Assembly: GCF_001440345.1 (NCBI RefSeq)
Contig: NZ_LJYX01000006.1
Location: 124,001-188,000, forward strand
Length of the DNA: 64,000 nucleotides
Source: Colwellia sp. TT2012
Lineage (GTDB): Bacteria; Pseudomonadota; Gammaproteobacteria; Enterobacterales; Alteromonadaceae
Reading direction: 5' to 3'
In this document: positions 1 to 10,370 of the stretch, in pieces
How positions within the stretch are numbered: position 1 is the first letter of the stretch
Layout: each line of letters starts with the position of its first letter
Program-made: the position numbers and the translations under genes
Notes under the pieces: generated by a model
The model's input: the letters and a program-made list of their open reading frames with translations, nothing else
The model's database searches: none
What the model was told of the DNA's origin: nothing

Positions 1-488
1 TTGGTTTGTATGAGCGTTTAACTGCGTATGAGCAAGTAGATTATTTTGCCAGTATTCATGGTATGCACGGCGCAGCTAAACATCAGGCTATCGAGACTGT
101 TTTTAAAGAATTAGAAATGACCGAACTAGCGCATCGAAAAACCACCGGTTTCTCACAAGGTCAACGTATGAAAGTTACTCTGGCACAAGCCTTGGTACAT
201 CAACCAAAAAACTTTGTCTTGGATGAGCCAACTAGAGGTTTGGATGTAATGAGTACCCGTATTTTACGTAATTACTTAGCCGCGCATAAAGAAAAAGGCC
301 ACTGTATTTTATTCTCATCACATGTGATGCAAGAAGTTGCCGCACTGTGTGATCGGGTGATTATCGTCGCTAACGGTAAGTTAGCCGCAGAAGGTACACC
401 ACAAGAGCTGTGTGATTTAGCCGGTGAAAAATTATTAGAAGATGCCTTTGTTAAACTTATAGGCTCAGATGAAGGAGTAGCAGCATAA
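1..488 (+). CDS. natA: ABC transporter ATP-binding protein, NatA-like (5' end outside window)
   Basis: C-terminal two thirds of an ABC ATPase; the frame is open to the left edge, so the true start lies outside the window. The signature motif (FSQGQRMK), Walker B (FVLDEPT) and H-loop (LFSSHVMQEV) are all visible; Walker A is off the edge. The wording GLDVMSTR and the C-terminal layout are those of the NatA/CcmA export ATPases. Its stop overlaps the start of the following permease gene (TAATG), so the pair is translationally coupled. Likely role: energising export of Na+ or another small substrate; the substrate cannot be told from sequence. Confidence 0.85.
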   Translation, partial: GLYERLTAYEQVDYFASIHGMHGAAKHQAIETVFKELEMTELAHRKTTGFSQGQRMKVTLAQALVHQPKNFVLDEPTRGLDVMSTRILRNYLAAHKEKGHCILFSSHVMQEVAALCDRVIIVANGKLAAEGTPQELCDLAGEKLLEDAFVKLIGSDEGVAA

Positions 489-1663
489 TGAATGCGAGCA
501 TAAGACAATTTAACGCCTTGTTAATTAAAGAATTAAAAGAAGCATATCGTGATAAACGTGCCTTGATGGTCGCATTAAGCATGGCCTTTTTTCTACCCGT
601 GCTGATGGTAATAGTGGTTAACATTGTGATCACAAAGAGTGTTGACAATCCCGCGGTTTATGTTCAATTTACCGGTGCTGAATATGCCCCTAAGTTAATA
701 AAGGCACTGCAAGACAAAAATATATTAGCGTTTGCGGACGTGCCGAGCGAGGATAAACGTCAATGGCAGCAGCAAAGCATTGAGCTGAAAATTCCTGAGT
801 CTTATGCGCAAGATATGGCTGAGGGCAGACCGATTGATATTATATTACGTGCCGACTTTACCGAGCAATCGTTAGGTGTGCCGCTAAGACGTATTGATAA
901 CATCATTCAAAAACACTCCATGGCGATAGGTTATAAACGTTTATTAGTGCGCGGTATTGATACTAAATTATTACAGCCGATTGCGCTGCAAAAACAAGAT
1001 ACCGCTTTGCCTAGCTCTAATGCTATGATGATTTCTATGATGTTAGGTATTTCCCTTTTACTGCTCGCTTTTATGTCAGGTTTATCTATTGCTATTGACT
1101 CAAGTGCTGGTGAACGTGAGCGTAATATTTTAGAAATGTTACTTTGCCAACCGGTTAGTACCTTAAAAATAGTGTTAGCTAAAATGACCTGTGTTAGCTC
1201 GGTTAGTATTTTGTCTATCGCTATCATGCTCAGTTTGACTTCGTTTGCCATGAATTTTATTGATTTAAGTAAATTAGGTATGTCTTTTAATATTGATTTA
1301 ACAACATTCTCTGTATTGATGTTATTGCTTATCCCAATATGTTTTTTAGCGGCAATTTTACAGCTGTTTTTTGCTTTTCAAGCAAAAAGTTTTAAAGAAG
1401 CGCAAGCAACGGTGAGCATGTTAATTGCGGTGCCAACCACTATTCCTTACGCAATGATGTTTATGGACAGTAAACCTGCTTGGTTGAGCTACGCACCGAT
1501 CGCGGGGCATTCTTTATTAATGGAAGATATCTTTAAAGGTCTGCCCATTGACTGGTTCGCCTTTGCTGCCACGACGGCGCTTACACTAGCGCTTATCGCA
1601 GCACTGGTTGTGACTTTATCGATACGATTAAAATCTGAAAAAGTTGTTATGGCGCTAAGTTAG
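488..1663 (+). CDS. natB: ABC transporter permease, NatB-like
   Basis: 391 aa inner-membrane protein with the ABC-2 export permease layout: one N-terminal transmembrane helix (about residues 25-48), a large extracytoplasmic domain (about 50-175), then five or so helices. The motif SAGERERNILEMLLCQPVS after the second helix is typical of NatB-type permeases. It starts inside the stop of the ATPase gene (TAATG) and forms the exporter with it. Substrate unknown; Na+ is the family precedent. Confidence 0.82.
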   Translation: MNASIRQFNALLIKELKEAYRDKRALMVALSMAFFLPVLMVIVVNIVITKSVDNPAVYVQFTGAEYAPKLIKALQDKNILAFADVPSEDKRQWQQQSIELKIPESYAQDMAEGRPIDIILRADFTEQSLGVPLRRIDNIIQKHSMAIGYKRLLVRGIDTKLLQPIALQKQDTALPSSNAMMISMMLGISLLLLAFMSGLSIAIDSSAGERERNILEMLLCQPVSTLKIVLAKMTCVSSVSILSIAIMLSLTSFAMNFIDLSKLGMSFNIDLTTFSVLMLLLIPICFLAAILQLFFAFQAKSFKEAQATVSMLIAVPTTIPYAMMFMDSKPAWLSYAPIAGHSLLMEDIFKGLPIDWFAFAATTALTLALIAALVVTLSIRLKSEKVVMALS

Positions 1664-1723
1664 TATTGGTTTTGATGATTAAATGCAAGTAACTGAATAA
1701 GAGCTGAGCTAAAAGCAATTAAT

Positions 1724-2356
1724 ATGTTAAATTCTAGTAAATTAATATTATCTAAAGCTCAATTCTCTTCCGTTACAGTTGAGGGGATTGAATACAAGGA
1801 AAGTAGTTTGGAATGCTCTTATGCAGAGGTTAAATATGTAGATAATCAAGCTGTATTTACCGAGTGGATGACGGAGCATGAAAAGCTGCTTCGTCATATT
1901 ATTACCGGTTTTGAAGCAAAACCGGCTATACAAGATGAACTTTTTCAAGAGATCGCCTTAAACATTTGGCGCGCCTTGCCTAAGTTTCGTCAAGACGCTG
2001 CGGTTAAAACCTTTGTCGCGCGTATCGCTCATAATGTTTTAGCTACCCATGTTGCTAAAGCGGTGAAAACAGTTAAAACCTCGGATATAGAACGTTGTGC
2101 TGAAGTTGAAAATATAGCAACAACACAGAAAACGCCTTATCAATCACTTAACCAGAGTCAGCGACAACAAAAATTAGCTAATGCAATTCGTCAGTTAAAA
2201 CTTGAGCAACAACAAGTGATAACCCTGGCTTTAGAAGGTATGAGTTATCAAGAAATAGCGGATATTTTAGTGATAACTACCAATTTAGTGGGTGTGAGGT
2301 TACAACGTGCTAAAACATTATTAGCACAGCTGTTGGAGGGATCAGAACGTGGATAA
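1724..2356 (+). CDS. RNA polymerase sigma factor, ECF-like
   Basis: Sigma-70 family protein of 210 aa in this reading. Region 2 is seen as DELFQEIALNIWRALPKFRQ with the following FVARIAHNVLATH, and region 4 as a helix-turn-helix (QQQVITLALEGMSYQEIADIL ending in VGVRLQRAKTLL). The first 45 or so residues do not look like sigma region 2; an internal ATG at 1868 would give a more usual 162 aa protein, but no strong ribosome site picks either start. It overlaps the next gene by 8 bases, suggesting that the next protein is its membrane-bound partner or anti-sigma. Confidence 0.75.
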   Translation: MLNSSKLILSKAQFSSVTVEGIEYKESSLECSYAEVKYVDNQAVFTEWMTEHEKLLRHIITGFEAKPAIQDELFQEIALNIWRALPKFRQDAAVKTFVARIAHNVLATHVAKAVKTVKTSDIERCAEVENIATTQKTPYQSLNQSQRQQKLANAIRQLKLEQQQVITLALEGMSYQEIADILVITTNLVGVRLQRAKTLLAQLLEGSERG

Positions 2357-3071
2357 ATCAATATTGGATAATGAAGATACATCATCGGTAGAGCCCAACA
2401 AGCTAGAAACTCATGGAGTTATTGTTAAAACAAACCAGATTGATGTACTTTCATTACCTAGCCAAAAAAATGTACCTCGTTCAGAAAAAGATAAAAAATC
2501 TCCACCAGAAGATGAGCCAGCATTAGATGAAAACTGGCTGTTACTTGCTCGAGACTGGCAAAGTCAGCCTTATGAAAAAGCAGATATTAAAGCGCTGTTA
2601 AAACAAACTAAAAATCGCACCTGGCTAGCAAAGTCTTTGTTGGTAATTGACATTATCGCTACTGTCGGGCTTATTATTACGCTATTGGTTGGTTGCTATC
2701 AAGGTGATTGGGGTACGGCGACTATGGCCTACCTAGCGTTTGGCAGTATTACCTCAGTGGTCTTTGTTTATTATGAGATAAAAATACGCTTGCGTATGTG
2801 GCAGCACTGTTGTGACAGCCCCGATAAAGCGGTAGCTAATGCTATTGCTGGGGTCGAGTCTTCCATTAAATATATAAAACTAATCAAACTGTCGTGTTGG
2901 TTGTTCCTACCTGCAGTCAATTGGTATATTTATGTCATGGTTAAAGAATCAGAGAAGTCACCTTGGCCACCTTTTATCTTTATCAATATTTTTGTAGCTA
3001 TTATGTGGTTGATTAGCCACTGGTTTGATAAAAAACGCCATAAAGAATTAAGCCAGCTTGGTTTGGTGTAG
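2349..3071 (+). CDS. Membrane protein, probable anti-sigma partner
   Basis: 240 aa with a GTG start inside the sigma gene (8 base overlap). The N-terminal 95 residues are hydrophilic and acidic, followed by four predicted transmembrane helices (about residues 98-118, 126-146, 178-197, 205-222). The soluble N-terminus plus membrane anchor plus overlap with a sigma gene is the classic organisation of sigma/anti-sigma pairs, but no anti-sigma motif (such as a zinc-binding HxxxCxxC) is visible. Function is therefore inferred from context only. Confidence 0.6.
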   Translation: MDKSILDNEDTSSVEPNKLETHGVIVKTNQIDVLSLPSQKNVPRSEKDKKSPPEDEPALDENWLLLARDWQSQPYEKADIKALLKQTKNRTWLAKSLLVIDIIATVGLIITLLVGCYQGDWGTATMAYLAFGSITSVVFVYYEIKIRLRMWQHCCDSPDKAVANAIAGVESSIKYIKLIKLSCWLFLPAVNWYIYVMVKESEKSPWPPFIFINIFVAIMWLISHWFDKKRHKELSQLGLV

Positions 3072-3145
3072 CTATAATAACTCGATTTTTAAGCTAGCTA
3101 GCACGCATTAACAAGTGCGAACTAGTATATAAATCTTATCAATAA

Positions 3146-3183
3146 AACGGCCCTATCGTGCAATATAACGTCGGGCCGTTTTT
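3146..3183 (+). terminator. Rho-independent terminator
   Basis: Inverted repeat AACGGCCC / GGGCCGTT with a long loop, followed by a T tract, 75 bases after the membrane protein stop. It ends the sigma/anti-sigma unit. Confidence 0.8.
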
Positions 3184-3549
3184 AATTAAGCCGGGTAATA
3201 TTCTTCGTGCTAGTGATTTAATATTTGCACTTTGCTTGTATTTTCCGTTTATTGTTCGGGATTGATGTTCGATTGTTGTTTTATATTCGTTGTAACTTGG
3301 TTTTTTATTGGTTATAGTTTATTTGCTTGCCTTGGTGAAAACTTTTATTGCGCTTTTAAGTGCTATAACTTAACATTTCACGCTATAAAACAGCGTAAAA
3401 TGGACTAAAGTAAGGGCGTTTTGCCGTGTACATAGAGGCAAAAATCAGGCAAAATACTGCCACTAATTTTTGTGTGTTCTAATCAACTTATTAAAAAGTT
3501 ATTAGGGCATAGTTTGCAGCCTTGGGCTGAAATACTTAAGGAATAAAAC
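3184..3549. other. Intergenic region upstream of glyA
   Basis: 366 bases without an ORF. AT-rich; holds the glyA promoter region and, just before the start, a good ribosome site (TAAGGAATAAAAC). I could not identify a convincing glycine riboswitch or operator. Confidence 0.5.
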
Positions 3550-4809
3550 ATGTTTACTCGTGATATGAATATTGCTGATTTTGATCCAGAGCTTTATCAA
3601 GCTATGGATAACGAAGTTACTCGTCAAGAAGATCACATTGAATTAATCGCTTCTGAAAACTACTGTAGCCCACGTGTACTAGAAGCTCAGGGTTCGCAAC
3701 TTACTAATAAATACGCTGAAGGCTACCCGGGTAAACGTTATTACGGTGGTTGTGAGTATGTTGATGTTGTTGAGCAATTAGCCATTGACCGCGCAAAAGA
3801 ATTATTTGGCGCTACTTATGCTAACGTGCAACCTCACGCGGGTTCACAAGCCAACGCGGCTGTTTTTCAAGCTTTAGTTACCCCAGGCGGAAAAATATTA
3901 GGTATGAGCTTGGCTCATGGTGGTCACTTAACTCATGGTTCACACGTAAACTTCTCGGGTAAGTCATATGAAGCTTTCCAATATGGTCTTCACCCAGAAA
4001 CGGGTGATATCGATTACGAAGAATTAGAGCGTTTAGCTGAAAAACATAAACCAGAAATGATCATTGGTGGTTTCTCTGCTTTCTCTGGCATTGTTGATTG
4101 GGCGCGTATGCGTAAAATCGCTGATAAAGTGGATGCTATCTTCTTCGTTGATATGGCTCATGTTGCCGGCCTAGTGGCGGCAGGTCTTTACCCTAACCCT
4201 GTTCCACATGCCCATGTTGTTACGACTACTACCCATAAAACCTTAGCGGGCCCACGTGGCGGTTTAATTGTTTCTGCTTGTGATGATGAAGCTATTTATA
4301 AAAAATTAAACAGTGCGGTATTCCCTGGTGGCCAAGGTGGCCCATTAATGCACATCATTGCTGCGAAAGCCGTAGCGTTTAAAGAAGCATTATTACCAGA
4401 GTTTAAAGTGTATCAACAAGCTGTTTTAGATAATGCTAAAGCTATGGTAGCGGTATTACAAGAACGTGGTTACAAAGTGGTTTCTAACAGTACTGAAAAT
4501 CACTTATTGTTACTTGATTTAATCGAAAAAGATATTACCGGTAAAGATGCTGATGCTGCTTTAGGTAAAGCACACATCACAGTAAACAAAAACTCGGTAC
4601 CAAACGATACTCGTTCTCCGTTTGTTACTTCGGGTTTACGTTTAGGTACGCCAGCGATTACACGTCGTGGTTTTGGTCTCACTGAAACTAAAGCGTTAAC
4701 GACTTGGATTTGTGACATTCTTGATGATATCAATAATGAAGACGTTATCACCCGTGTTCAGGGTCAAGTTAAAGAGTTATGTGGTCGTTTCCCTGTTTAC
4801 CAAAAATAG
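3550..4809 (+). CDS. glyA: Serine hydroxymethyltransferase
   Basis: 419 aa, the full family length. Converts serine and tetrahydrofolate to glycine and 5,10-methylene-THF in the cytoplasm, using PLP. The PLP-lysine motif [16 protein letters not shown], the N-terminal [19 protein letters not shown] and the GGHLTHGS segment are all intact. The start is supported by a strong AAGGA ribosome site nine bases upstream. It stands alone between two terminators. Confidence 0.98.
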   Translation: MFTRDMNIADFDPELYQAMDNEVTRQEDHIELIASENYCSPRVLEAQGSQLTNKYAEGYPGKRYYGGCEYVDVVEQLAIDRAKELFGATYANVQPHAGSQANAAVFQALVTPGGKILGMSLAHGGHLTHGSHVNFSGKSYEAFQYGLHPETGDIDYEELERLAEKHKPEMIIGGFSAFSGIVDWARMRKIADKVDAIFFVDMAHVAGLVAAGLYPNPVPHAHVVTTTTHKTLAGPRGGLIVSACDDEAIYKKLNSAVFPGGQGGPLMHIIAAKAVAFKEALLPEFKVYQQAVLDNAKAMVAVLQERGYKVVSNSTENHLLLLDLIEKDITGKDADAALGKAHITVNKNSVPNDTRSPFVTSGLRLGTPAITRRGFGLTETKALTTWICDILDDINNEDVITRVQGQVKELCGRFPVYQK

Positions 4810-4906
4810 CTACTCGGGATAACTAAGTTAATAACAAACTACCGTCATTGCCGAAGTATTTTATCGGCTAGGCAGTTTATTTAGCTTAATAGTTTTTTTT
4901 ATATTA

Positions 4907-4935
4907 AAATGGTCGCCTTGAGCGGCCATTTTTTT
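4907..4935 (+). terminator. Rho-independent terminator after glyA
   Basis: Stem AAATGGTCGC / GCGGCCATTT with one G-T pair, five-base loop, then seven Ts. Ends glyA just before nrdR. Confidence 0.85.
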
Positions 4936-4960
4936 GTCCGTAAACTTCTGTAGGTAACCT

Positions 4961-5458
4961 ATGTATTGTCCATTTTGTTCAGCTGTTGACACTAAAGTTA
5001 TTGATTCACGCTTAGTTTCTGGCGGCCATCAAGTACGCCGTCGCCGAGAATGCTTAGCCTGTCATGAACGGTATACCACTTTTGAAAATGCAGAGTTAGT
5101 TATGCCACGCATAATTAAACGTGATGGCAGCAGAGAGCCTTTTAATGAAGATAAGATGCGCAGTGGTTTAAGTCGCGCGTTAGAAAAACGTCCGGTAAGC
5201 ACGGAGAAAATAGAGCTGGCGATTAATAAGTTAAAATCGCAAATGCGTGCTACCGGTGAACGAGAAATTAGCAGTGAAATGTTGGGTGATTTAATCATGG
5301 CACAGCTTAAAGAATTAGATAAAGTTGCTTATTTACGTTTTGCCTCGGTGTATTTATCTTTTGAGGATATCAGTGAATTTGCCGATGAAATAACACGCTT
5401 AGGTAAAGAAAAAAACGGCAAGACACAAAAAACTAAACAAGTTAAAGTGGTTAAATAA
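4961..5458 (+). CDS. nrdR: Transcriptional repressor NrdR
   Basis: 165 aa. Represses ribonucleotide reductase genes in response to ATP/dATP. The N-terminal zinc ribbon is complete (MYCPFC at residues 1-6 and [12 protein letters not shown] around 31-42), followed by the ATP-cone domain ([18 protein letters not shown] onward). The C-terminus has a Lys-rich tail. First gene of the nrdR-ribD-ribE-ribBA group; ribD starts two bases after its stop. No NrdR boxes are seen in this window, as its targets lie elsewhere. Confidence 0.97.
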   Translation: MYCPFCSAVDTKVIDSRLVSGGHQVRRRRECLACHERYTTFENAELVMPRIIKRDGSREPFNEDKMRSGLSRALEKRPVSTEKIELAINKLKSQMRATGEREISSEMLGDLIMAQLKELDKVAYLRFASVYLSFEDISEFADEITRLGKEKNGKTQKTKQVKVVK

Positions 5459-5459
5459 T

Positions 5460-6665
5460 ATGAATGCTAGTGTGGCTGATAGTCCTTTTACTGTGCAAGA
5501 TCACCTTTACATGTCTCAGGCACTAGCGTTAGCTAAAAAAGGTCACTTTACTACCTCGCCCAACCCTAGAGTTGGCTGTGTATTAGTGAGTTATCAAGCA
5601 GGCAAAGGCACAGTTATTGGCGCAGGTTATCATCAAAAAGCAGGGCAGGGCCATGCCGAAGTTCACGCTTTAGCTGAGGCTAAAATAAATAATGCCGACT
5701 TAATTAAGGGTGCTACAGCTTATGTAACCTTGGAGCCATGCAGTCACTTTGGTCGCACGCCGCCATGCGCACAAGCCTTAATTGATGCCGGTGTCGGGCG
5801 AGTTATTGCTGCCATGGTTGATCCTGACCCACGGGTCTCGGGCAATGGTTTAGCCATGTTAGAAAAAGCCGGTATCAAGACACAATCAGGTTTGTTAGCA
5901 CAAAGTGCAAGAGCGCTGAATGTTGGCTTTATTTATCTGATGGAAAATAAGCGTCCTTATGTACGCTGTAAATTAGCGGCAAGTCTTGATGGCAAAACCG
6001 CCATGGCCAGTGGCGAAAGTCAATGGATAACGTCAAGTGCCGCTCGCCAAGATGTGCAACGTTTAAGGGCGCAGAGTTGCGCTATTATTAGCGGTGCCGA
6101 TTCCATCATTTTTGATAACGCTAAAATGACGGTACGTTGGTCTGAGTTAGGTGAATTAAAAAATAGCTATGCAAAAGAAATGCTGAGACAACCATTACGT
6201 GTTGTTATCGACAGTCAAAATAGGCTAACGCCGGATCTTGCTTTATTCGAACATGACTCGCCAATTTTAATTATTCATGCAGAAATTGAAAATAAATTGG
6301 CAACAAATCTTGAAAACTTACCAAAATGGCCTCATTTCGTAGAACAAGTGCAATTACCTGTGGTGAAAAACGCACAGGGAAAATTTAAAATAGATTTACC
6401 CGCTTTGTTAACACTACTAGCAAAGCGAGGACTCAATGATATTTTAATTGAGTCAGGCGCACAGTTAAGTGGTGCCTTTATTGAGCAAGATTTAGTTAAT
6501 GAACTTATTCTTTATCAAGCGCCTAAATTAATGGGCGGTGATGGTAAAAACTTAGTGGTTATGCCTGGCATAACCAGACTAAGCCAAGCTAAAGCATTAA
6601 CCATTAGTGATATTCGACTGGTCGGTGGCGATATTCGCATCACTAGCCAACTAACTAACACCTAA
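5460..6665 (+). CDS. ribD: Bifunctional riboflavin biosynthesis protein RibD
   Basis: 401 aa. N-terminal deaminase domain has the zinc motif HAEVHAL and the paired cysteines in TLEPCSHFGRTPPCAQALI; the C-terminal part is the 5-amino-6-(ribosylamino)uracil reductase (RPYVRCKLAASLDGKTAM). Catalyses two successive steps of riboflavin synthesis after GTP cyclohydrolase II. Starts one base after the nrdR stop, so the two are co-transcribed. Confidence 0.97.
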   Translation: MNASVADSPFTVQDHLYMSQALALAKKGHFTTSPNPRVGCVLVSYQAGKGTVIGAGYHQKAGQGHAEVHALAEAKINNADLIKGATAYVTLEPCSHFGRTPPCAQALIDAGVGRVIAAMVDPDPRVSGNGLAMLEKAGIKTQSGLLAQSARALNVGFIYLMENKRPYVRCKLAASLDGKTAMASGESQWITSSAARQDVQRLRAQSCAIISGADSIIFDNAKMTVRWSELGELKNSYAKEMLRQPLRVVIDSQNRLTPDLALFEHDSPILIIHAEIENKLATNLENLPKWPHFVEQVQLPVVKNAQGKFKIDLPALLTLLAKRGLNDILIESGAQLSGAFIEQDLVNELILYQAPKLMGGDGKNLVVMPGITRLSQAKALTISDIRLVGGDIRITSQLTNT

Positions 6666-6700
6666 TAAATAAACAAACAAAAAATTAAATAGAGAAGTCT

Positions 6701-7387
6701 ATGTTTACAGGAATTATCGAAGCGATTGGTGTTATAAAAACCATCAATGTTAATGCCCAAGGTGCTCGTTTAGTTATCGCTACCCATGATTTGGATATGA
6801 GTGATGTTAAACTGGGTGACTCCATCGCAACTAATGGTATTTGTCTTACTGTGGTTGAGGTTAATAACAGCAAAGGAAAGGGGAGTTATAGCGCCGATGT
6901 TTCTAATGAAACCCTACAGCGCACTGGTTTTGTCAACTATCAAGTGGGTAGTAAAGTAAACTTAGAAAAAGCTATGTTAGCAAGCACACGTTTTGGCGGC
7001 CATATGGTTTCGGGACATGTGGATGGTGTTAGTGAAATATTAGCGATTAATAACAATGGCAACAGTATTGAATATTGGTTAAGCATGCCAGATGATTTAG
7101 CACATTATATTGCTGAAAAAGGTTCAGTAACTATTGATGGTACTAGCTTAACGGTAAATGCGTTGGCTGAGGATTGCTCACCAGGGAAGTTTCGACTGAC
7201 CATAGTGCCGCACACAGTAAAAGAAACCATCTTTGGGGACTATCAAGTGGGTACTAAGGTGAACATTGAAGTGGATTTAATTGCCCGTTACCTAGAACGC
7301 TTACTCACTAAAAGTGAGCAAAATGAACAAGCGCCACGGTCAAATGTTAGTGAAGCTATGTTATTAAAAGCGGGCTTTATTAAATAG
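6701..7387 (+). CDS. ribE: Riboflavin synthase alpha chain
   Basis: 228 aa, two homologous lumazine-binding barrels: MFTGIIEAIGVI...GICLTVV (residues 1-95) and FGGHMVSGHVDGV...GTSLTVN (about 98-190). Dismutates two 6,7-dimethyl-8-ribityllumazines to riboflavin. Third gene of the rib group, 35 bases after ribD, preceded by an AGAGAAG ribosome site. Confidence 0.96.
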   Translation: MFTGIIEAIGVIKTINVNAQGARLVIATHDLDMSDVKLGDSIATNGICLTVVEVNNSKGKGSYSADVSNETLQRTGFVNYQVGSKVNLEKAMLASTRFGGHMVSGHVDGVSEILAINNNGNSIEYWLSMPDDLAHYIAEKGSVTIDGTSLTVNALAEDCSPGKFRLTIVPHTVKETIFGDYQVGTKVNIEVDLIARYLERLLTKSEQNEQAPRSNVSEAMLLKAGFIK

Positions 7388-7544
7388 CCACGATTTAAAA
7401 TAAAGCTAAGCAACTAATTAAAGTGAACAACTTAAGCTAAACAAAGAAATGATGAGTGCATATAATTGATGAACTCACTAAAATATAACAAATACGCACA
7501 GTAAAATGGCGCTAACAATATAGCTAGCCATCAAAGAGGCCGAA

Positions 7545-8654
7545 ATGAAATTAAATACCCCACAAGAAATCATCGCAGACATCGCCCTAGGTAAAATGGT
7601 TATATTAATGGATGATGAAGATAGGGAAAATGAAGGTGACTTCATTATGGCCGCGGAACAAGTGACCTCTGCAGCGATTAACTTTATGGCAACCCATGGG
7701 CGTGGTTTAATTTGTATGCCAATGAGCCGTGAAAAATGTGAAGCATTAAAAATACCCTTGATGGTAGATAAAAATGATGCACAATTTAGCACCAACTTTA
7801 CCGTGTCAATTGAAGCCGCAACGGGGGTAACTACGGGTATCTCAGCCGCTGATCGCGCCACGACGGTACTTGCTGCGGCCATTAAAGGCTCGACACATCT
7901 TGATATCGTACAACCAGGTCATATTTTTCCCTTAATTGCAAAAGATGGCGGCGTATTAAATCGTGCCGGTCATACTGAAGCGGGTGTTGATCTAGCTCGC
8001 ATGGCGGGTTTTGAACCTGCTGCTGTTATTGTCGAAATTTTAAATGAAGATGGCACCATGGCACGTCGTCCTGATTTGGAAATTATCGCACAAAAACATG
8101 ATATTAAAATGGGCACTATAGCTGATTTAATTGAATTTAGAAATGCCACTGAAACGACTATCGAGCGTATCTCGCAGTGTAAATTACCGACGGCTTTTGG
8201 TGAATTTGATTTAACCGTATTTAAAGACACCATCGACGGTCAAGCACATTTTGCTTTAACCAAGGGTGAAATTAAGGCAGATGAGCCGACACTTGTACGT
8301 GTGCATTTAGAAAATACTTTCCGTGACTTACTCTTTAGCCAGCGTGAAAGTGTGGCTACTTGGCCAATGGCAAGCGCTTTGGAAAAAATCGCTAAAGAAG
8401 GTGGTGTACTGGTCTTACTAGGTAAACATGAATCACCAACTGAGTTAATTAACTTAGTTGAAAAATATGCCCAAATTGATGCTGGTGAAGTGGTAAAAGA
8501 AATTAACCGTCATGTTGGCTCACGTAACGTTGGTGTTGGTTCACAAATACTGGCTAACTTAGGTGTAAGTAAAATGCGCTTATTAAGTTCACAAACCAAG
8601 TACCACTCACTGTCAGGCTTTGGCTTAGAAGTCGTTGAGTATATTGCAGAGTAA
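7545..8654 (+). CDS. ribBA: 3,4-DHBP synthase with degenerate GTP cyclohydrolase II domain
   Basis: 369 aa. The N-terminal 200 residues are a complete DHBP synthase ([17 protein letters not shown], then [13 protein letters not shown]), making 3,4-dihydroxy-2-butanone 4-phosphate from ribulose 5-phosphate. The C-terminal GCH II-like domain lacks the zinc cysteines: where active enzymes read SECLTGD...RCDCG, this one reads LENTFRD with no following Cys pair. It is therefore probably inactive as a cyclohydrolase, as in the RibB-X hybrids of related bacteria; a separate ribA is expected elsewhere. No FMN riboswitch was recognised in the 157 bases upstream. Confidence 0.93.
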   Translation: MKLNTPQEIIADIALGKMVILMDDEDRENEGDFIMAAEQVTSAAINFMATHGRGLICMPMSREKCEALKIPLMVDKNDAQFSTNFTVSIEAATGVTTGISAADRATTVLAAAIKGSTHLDIVQPGHIFPLIAKDGGVLNRAGHTEAGVDLARMAGFEPAAVIVEILNEDGTMARRPDLEIIAQKHDIKMGTIADLIEFRNATETTIERISQCKLPTAFGEFDLTVFKDTIDGQAHFALTKGEIKADEPTLVRVHLENTFRDLLFSQRESVATWPMASALEKIAKEGGVLVLLGKHESPTELINLVEKYAQIDAGEVVKEINRHVGSRNVGVGSQILANLGVSKMRLLSSQTKYHSLSGFGLEVVEYIAE

Positions 8655-8782
8655 ATGTTTTCGGTGTTTTATTCGTTGCTGTAGTTATTCACAAGGCTGA
8701 ATTCAGCTATGATGAACAAGATTCGGTATCAAAAAAACACGGAATGACGGCTTCTTCAGTTACCTAGACTATTGATAAATCA

Positions 8783-8807
8783 AACGCTACTTCGGTAGCG
8801 TTTTTTT
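8783..8807 (+). terminator. Rho-independent terminator after ribBA
   Basis: Perfect stem AACGCTAC / GTAGCGTT closed by a TTCG loop and followed by a T run. Separates the rib genes from the convergent pseudogene. Confidence 0.9.
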
Positions 8808-8842
8808 GTTTTACTATAAACAGCTACTCGAAAAAAATCACG

Positions 8843-10278
8843 CTAAAAGGTGTAATTAACACCAAGGCCTAAGGTAAACTGCATAGCTTTATCTAAGTCA
8901 AGTTCATCTGTTGCAAGTACAATATCAAGCCAGTTGTTACTGTATCGTAGCTCGGGTGATAAATGTTCTAAATCTAGCATTAACATCAGTGAACTCGCTG
9001 CAAATTCGAGTTCAACACCAGCATAATAAAAGTTAACCTCTCCTTGGCGTTTATAACGAACAATATAGCGGCTAGCAATAGATTCAGTCGATATATGCTC
9101 TGCTTGATAATGGGCAAATAAGTTAGTATTTTCTGGCAGATCGAATTGATAATCTTTAGAGCCTGCGACTCCTCTATATAAAGGTAAGTAAGACTTGCCG
9201 CCTAAACTATTAATAAAAGTGCCATCGGTATCCACCGTGCCTTCACGATAGCCTAATTTTTTCATGTTAAATTGTGAATATAAATCTTTTATATCAAGGG
9301 TAAATGCTAGGTCATTATTGACTTGCCAATGGAAAAAAATCAACTGTTACGCCATAACCATCGATGTCCCAGCTATCATTATTTCCACGTTTTAAAAATT
9401 TTTTATCACTGTAAAGCTCTCTTAGCTGAGCTGTGCTGGTAAGCACTTCCGACAAGGCTAATTCAAAACTATCATCTTCGTCTTGGATAACTAAGAAAGC
9501 ACCATTATGTGCGATTAGATCAGCAGCAACTTCAGCAAGCTTACTTGATAACACGCCTGAGTCATCAGTTTCTCCAGCGAATAATGCTGACATGATGCCA
9601 GCATCGATTAAACCATACCTTAACTCTGTCGCATTGTCTTTTGCAGCTACTTCGTTAGCATCATTGGTGATTGTTGGTTCTAATTGAGTTATATCTCCGT
9701 CAATACCAAAGGTGCTGGCAATTAGTGCTGATTTCTCGGTTACTGTATCAGCAGTAACACCGTCATCGCTTGCTTCGATTAATACTGAGACTAGATGGGT
9801 TAAAGCGGAAATATTAACTTTAACTTCGCCATCACTGTTACTATCAACTATAGAAATAGCAGCTAATTTGAAGTCAGCATCAACAGCCGTTAAAGTAATT
9901 TCCTTGCCTAAAGCTGTATCACCACAGCCTGCAGGAGCATCACAAGTCATCGTGGTTGGGTTGTCAGGATCAGTACTTGGAGATAATTCGATTTTAATTG
10001 GACCATCATAATCTAATACGGTAAAGGTATAGTTACCTTCCCGTTAGTGCTTATATTAGCCTCTTTAATTTCTGTCTCTGATAAGGCTATGGGGCTACCA
10101 TCAACAAATTTGTACACTGTTACAATAGCATTGGTTAAGACACCCTTAATGGCTCTACCATTAAGGGTGGTTTCAATTATTACAGGTTCAGGTATAACAA
10201 CCGTTTCAGTTATTGGACCAGAGCTATCTGAGCAAGCGCCAAGAGCAGAAGCAAGTGTAGGCGTTTATTAAAGTTCAC
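8843..10278 (-). pseudogene. Frameshifted lipoprotein / outer-membrane-like protein gene
   Basis: Read on the minus strand, three segments in different frames make one protein. A GTG start at 10278 with an AAGGAT site gives MNFNKR; a shift then leads to a lipobox-like SALGAC followed by a Ser-rich linker and an acidic region. A second shift near 10040 (G/A-rich run) joins the 9315-9950 segment; a third at a seven-T run near 9330 joins 8843-9343, whose end FTLGLGVNYTF looks like an outer-membrane barrel closing strand. All three breaks could be real decay, or partly homopolymer errors. Function unknown. Confidence 0.65.
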
Positions 10279-10370
10279 AGGATATCCTTATGAGGTAAAT
10301 AGCTCTAGCTCCAAGATCGTTAATAATAGAGAAAAACTATGTTTGTTGTGTAGATAATTTACACAGACTG

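Noticed and set aside
3185-3549. Glycine riboswitch before glyA
   Set aside because: No tandem aptamer core could be recognised.
7388-7544. FMN riboswitch before ribBA
   Set aside because: None of the conserved RFN-element blocks is present in the 157 bases.
9433-10271. Plus-strand ORFs opposite the lipoprotein pseudogene
   Set aside because: The minus strand reads a coherent lipoprotein; the plus-strand frames are low-complexity Ser/Ala shadows.
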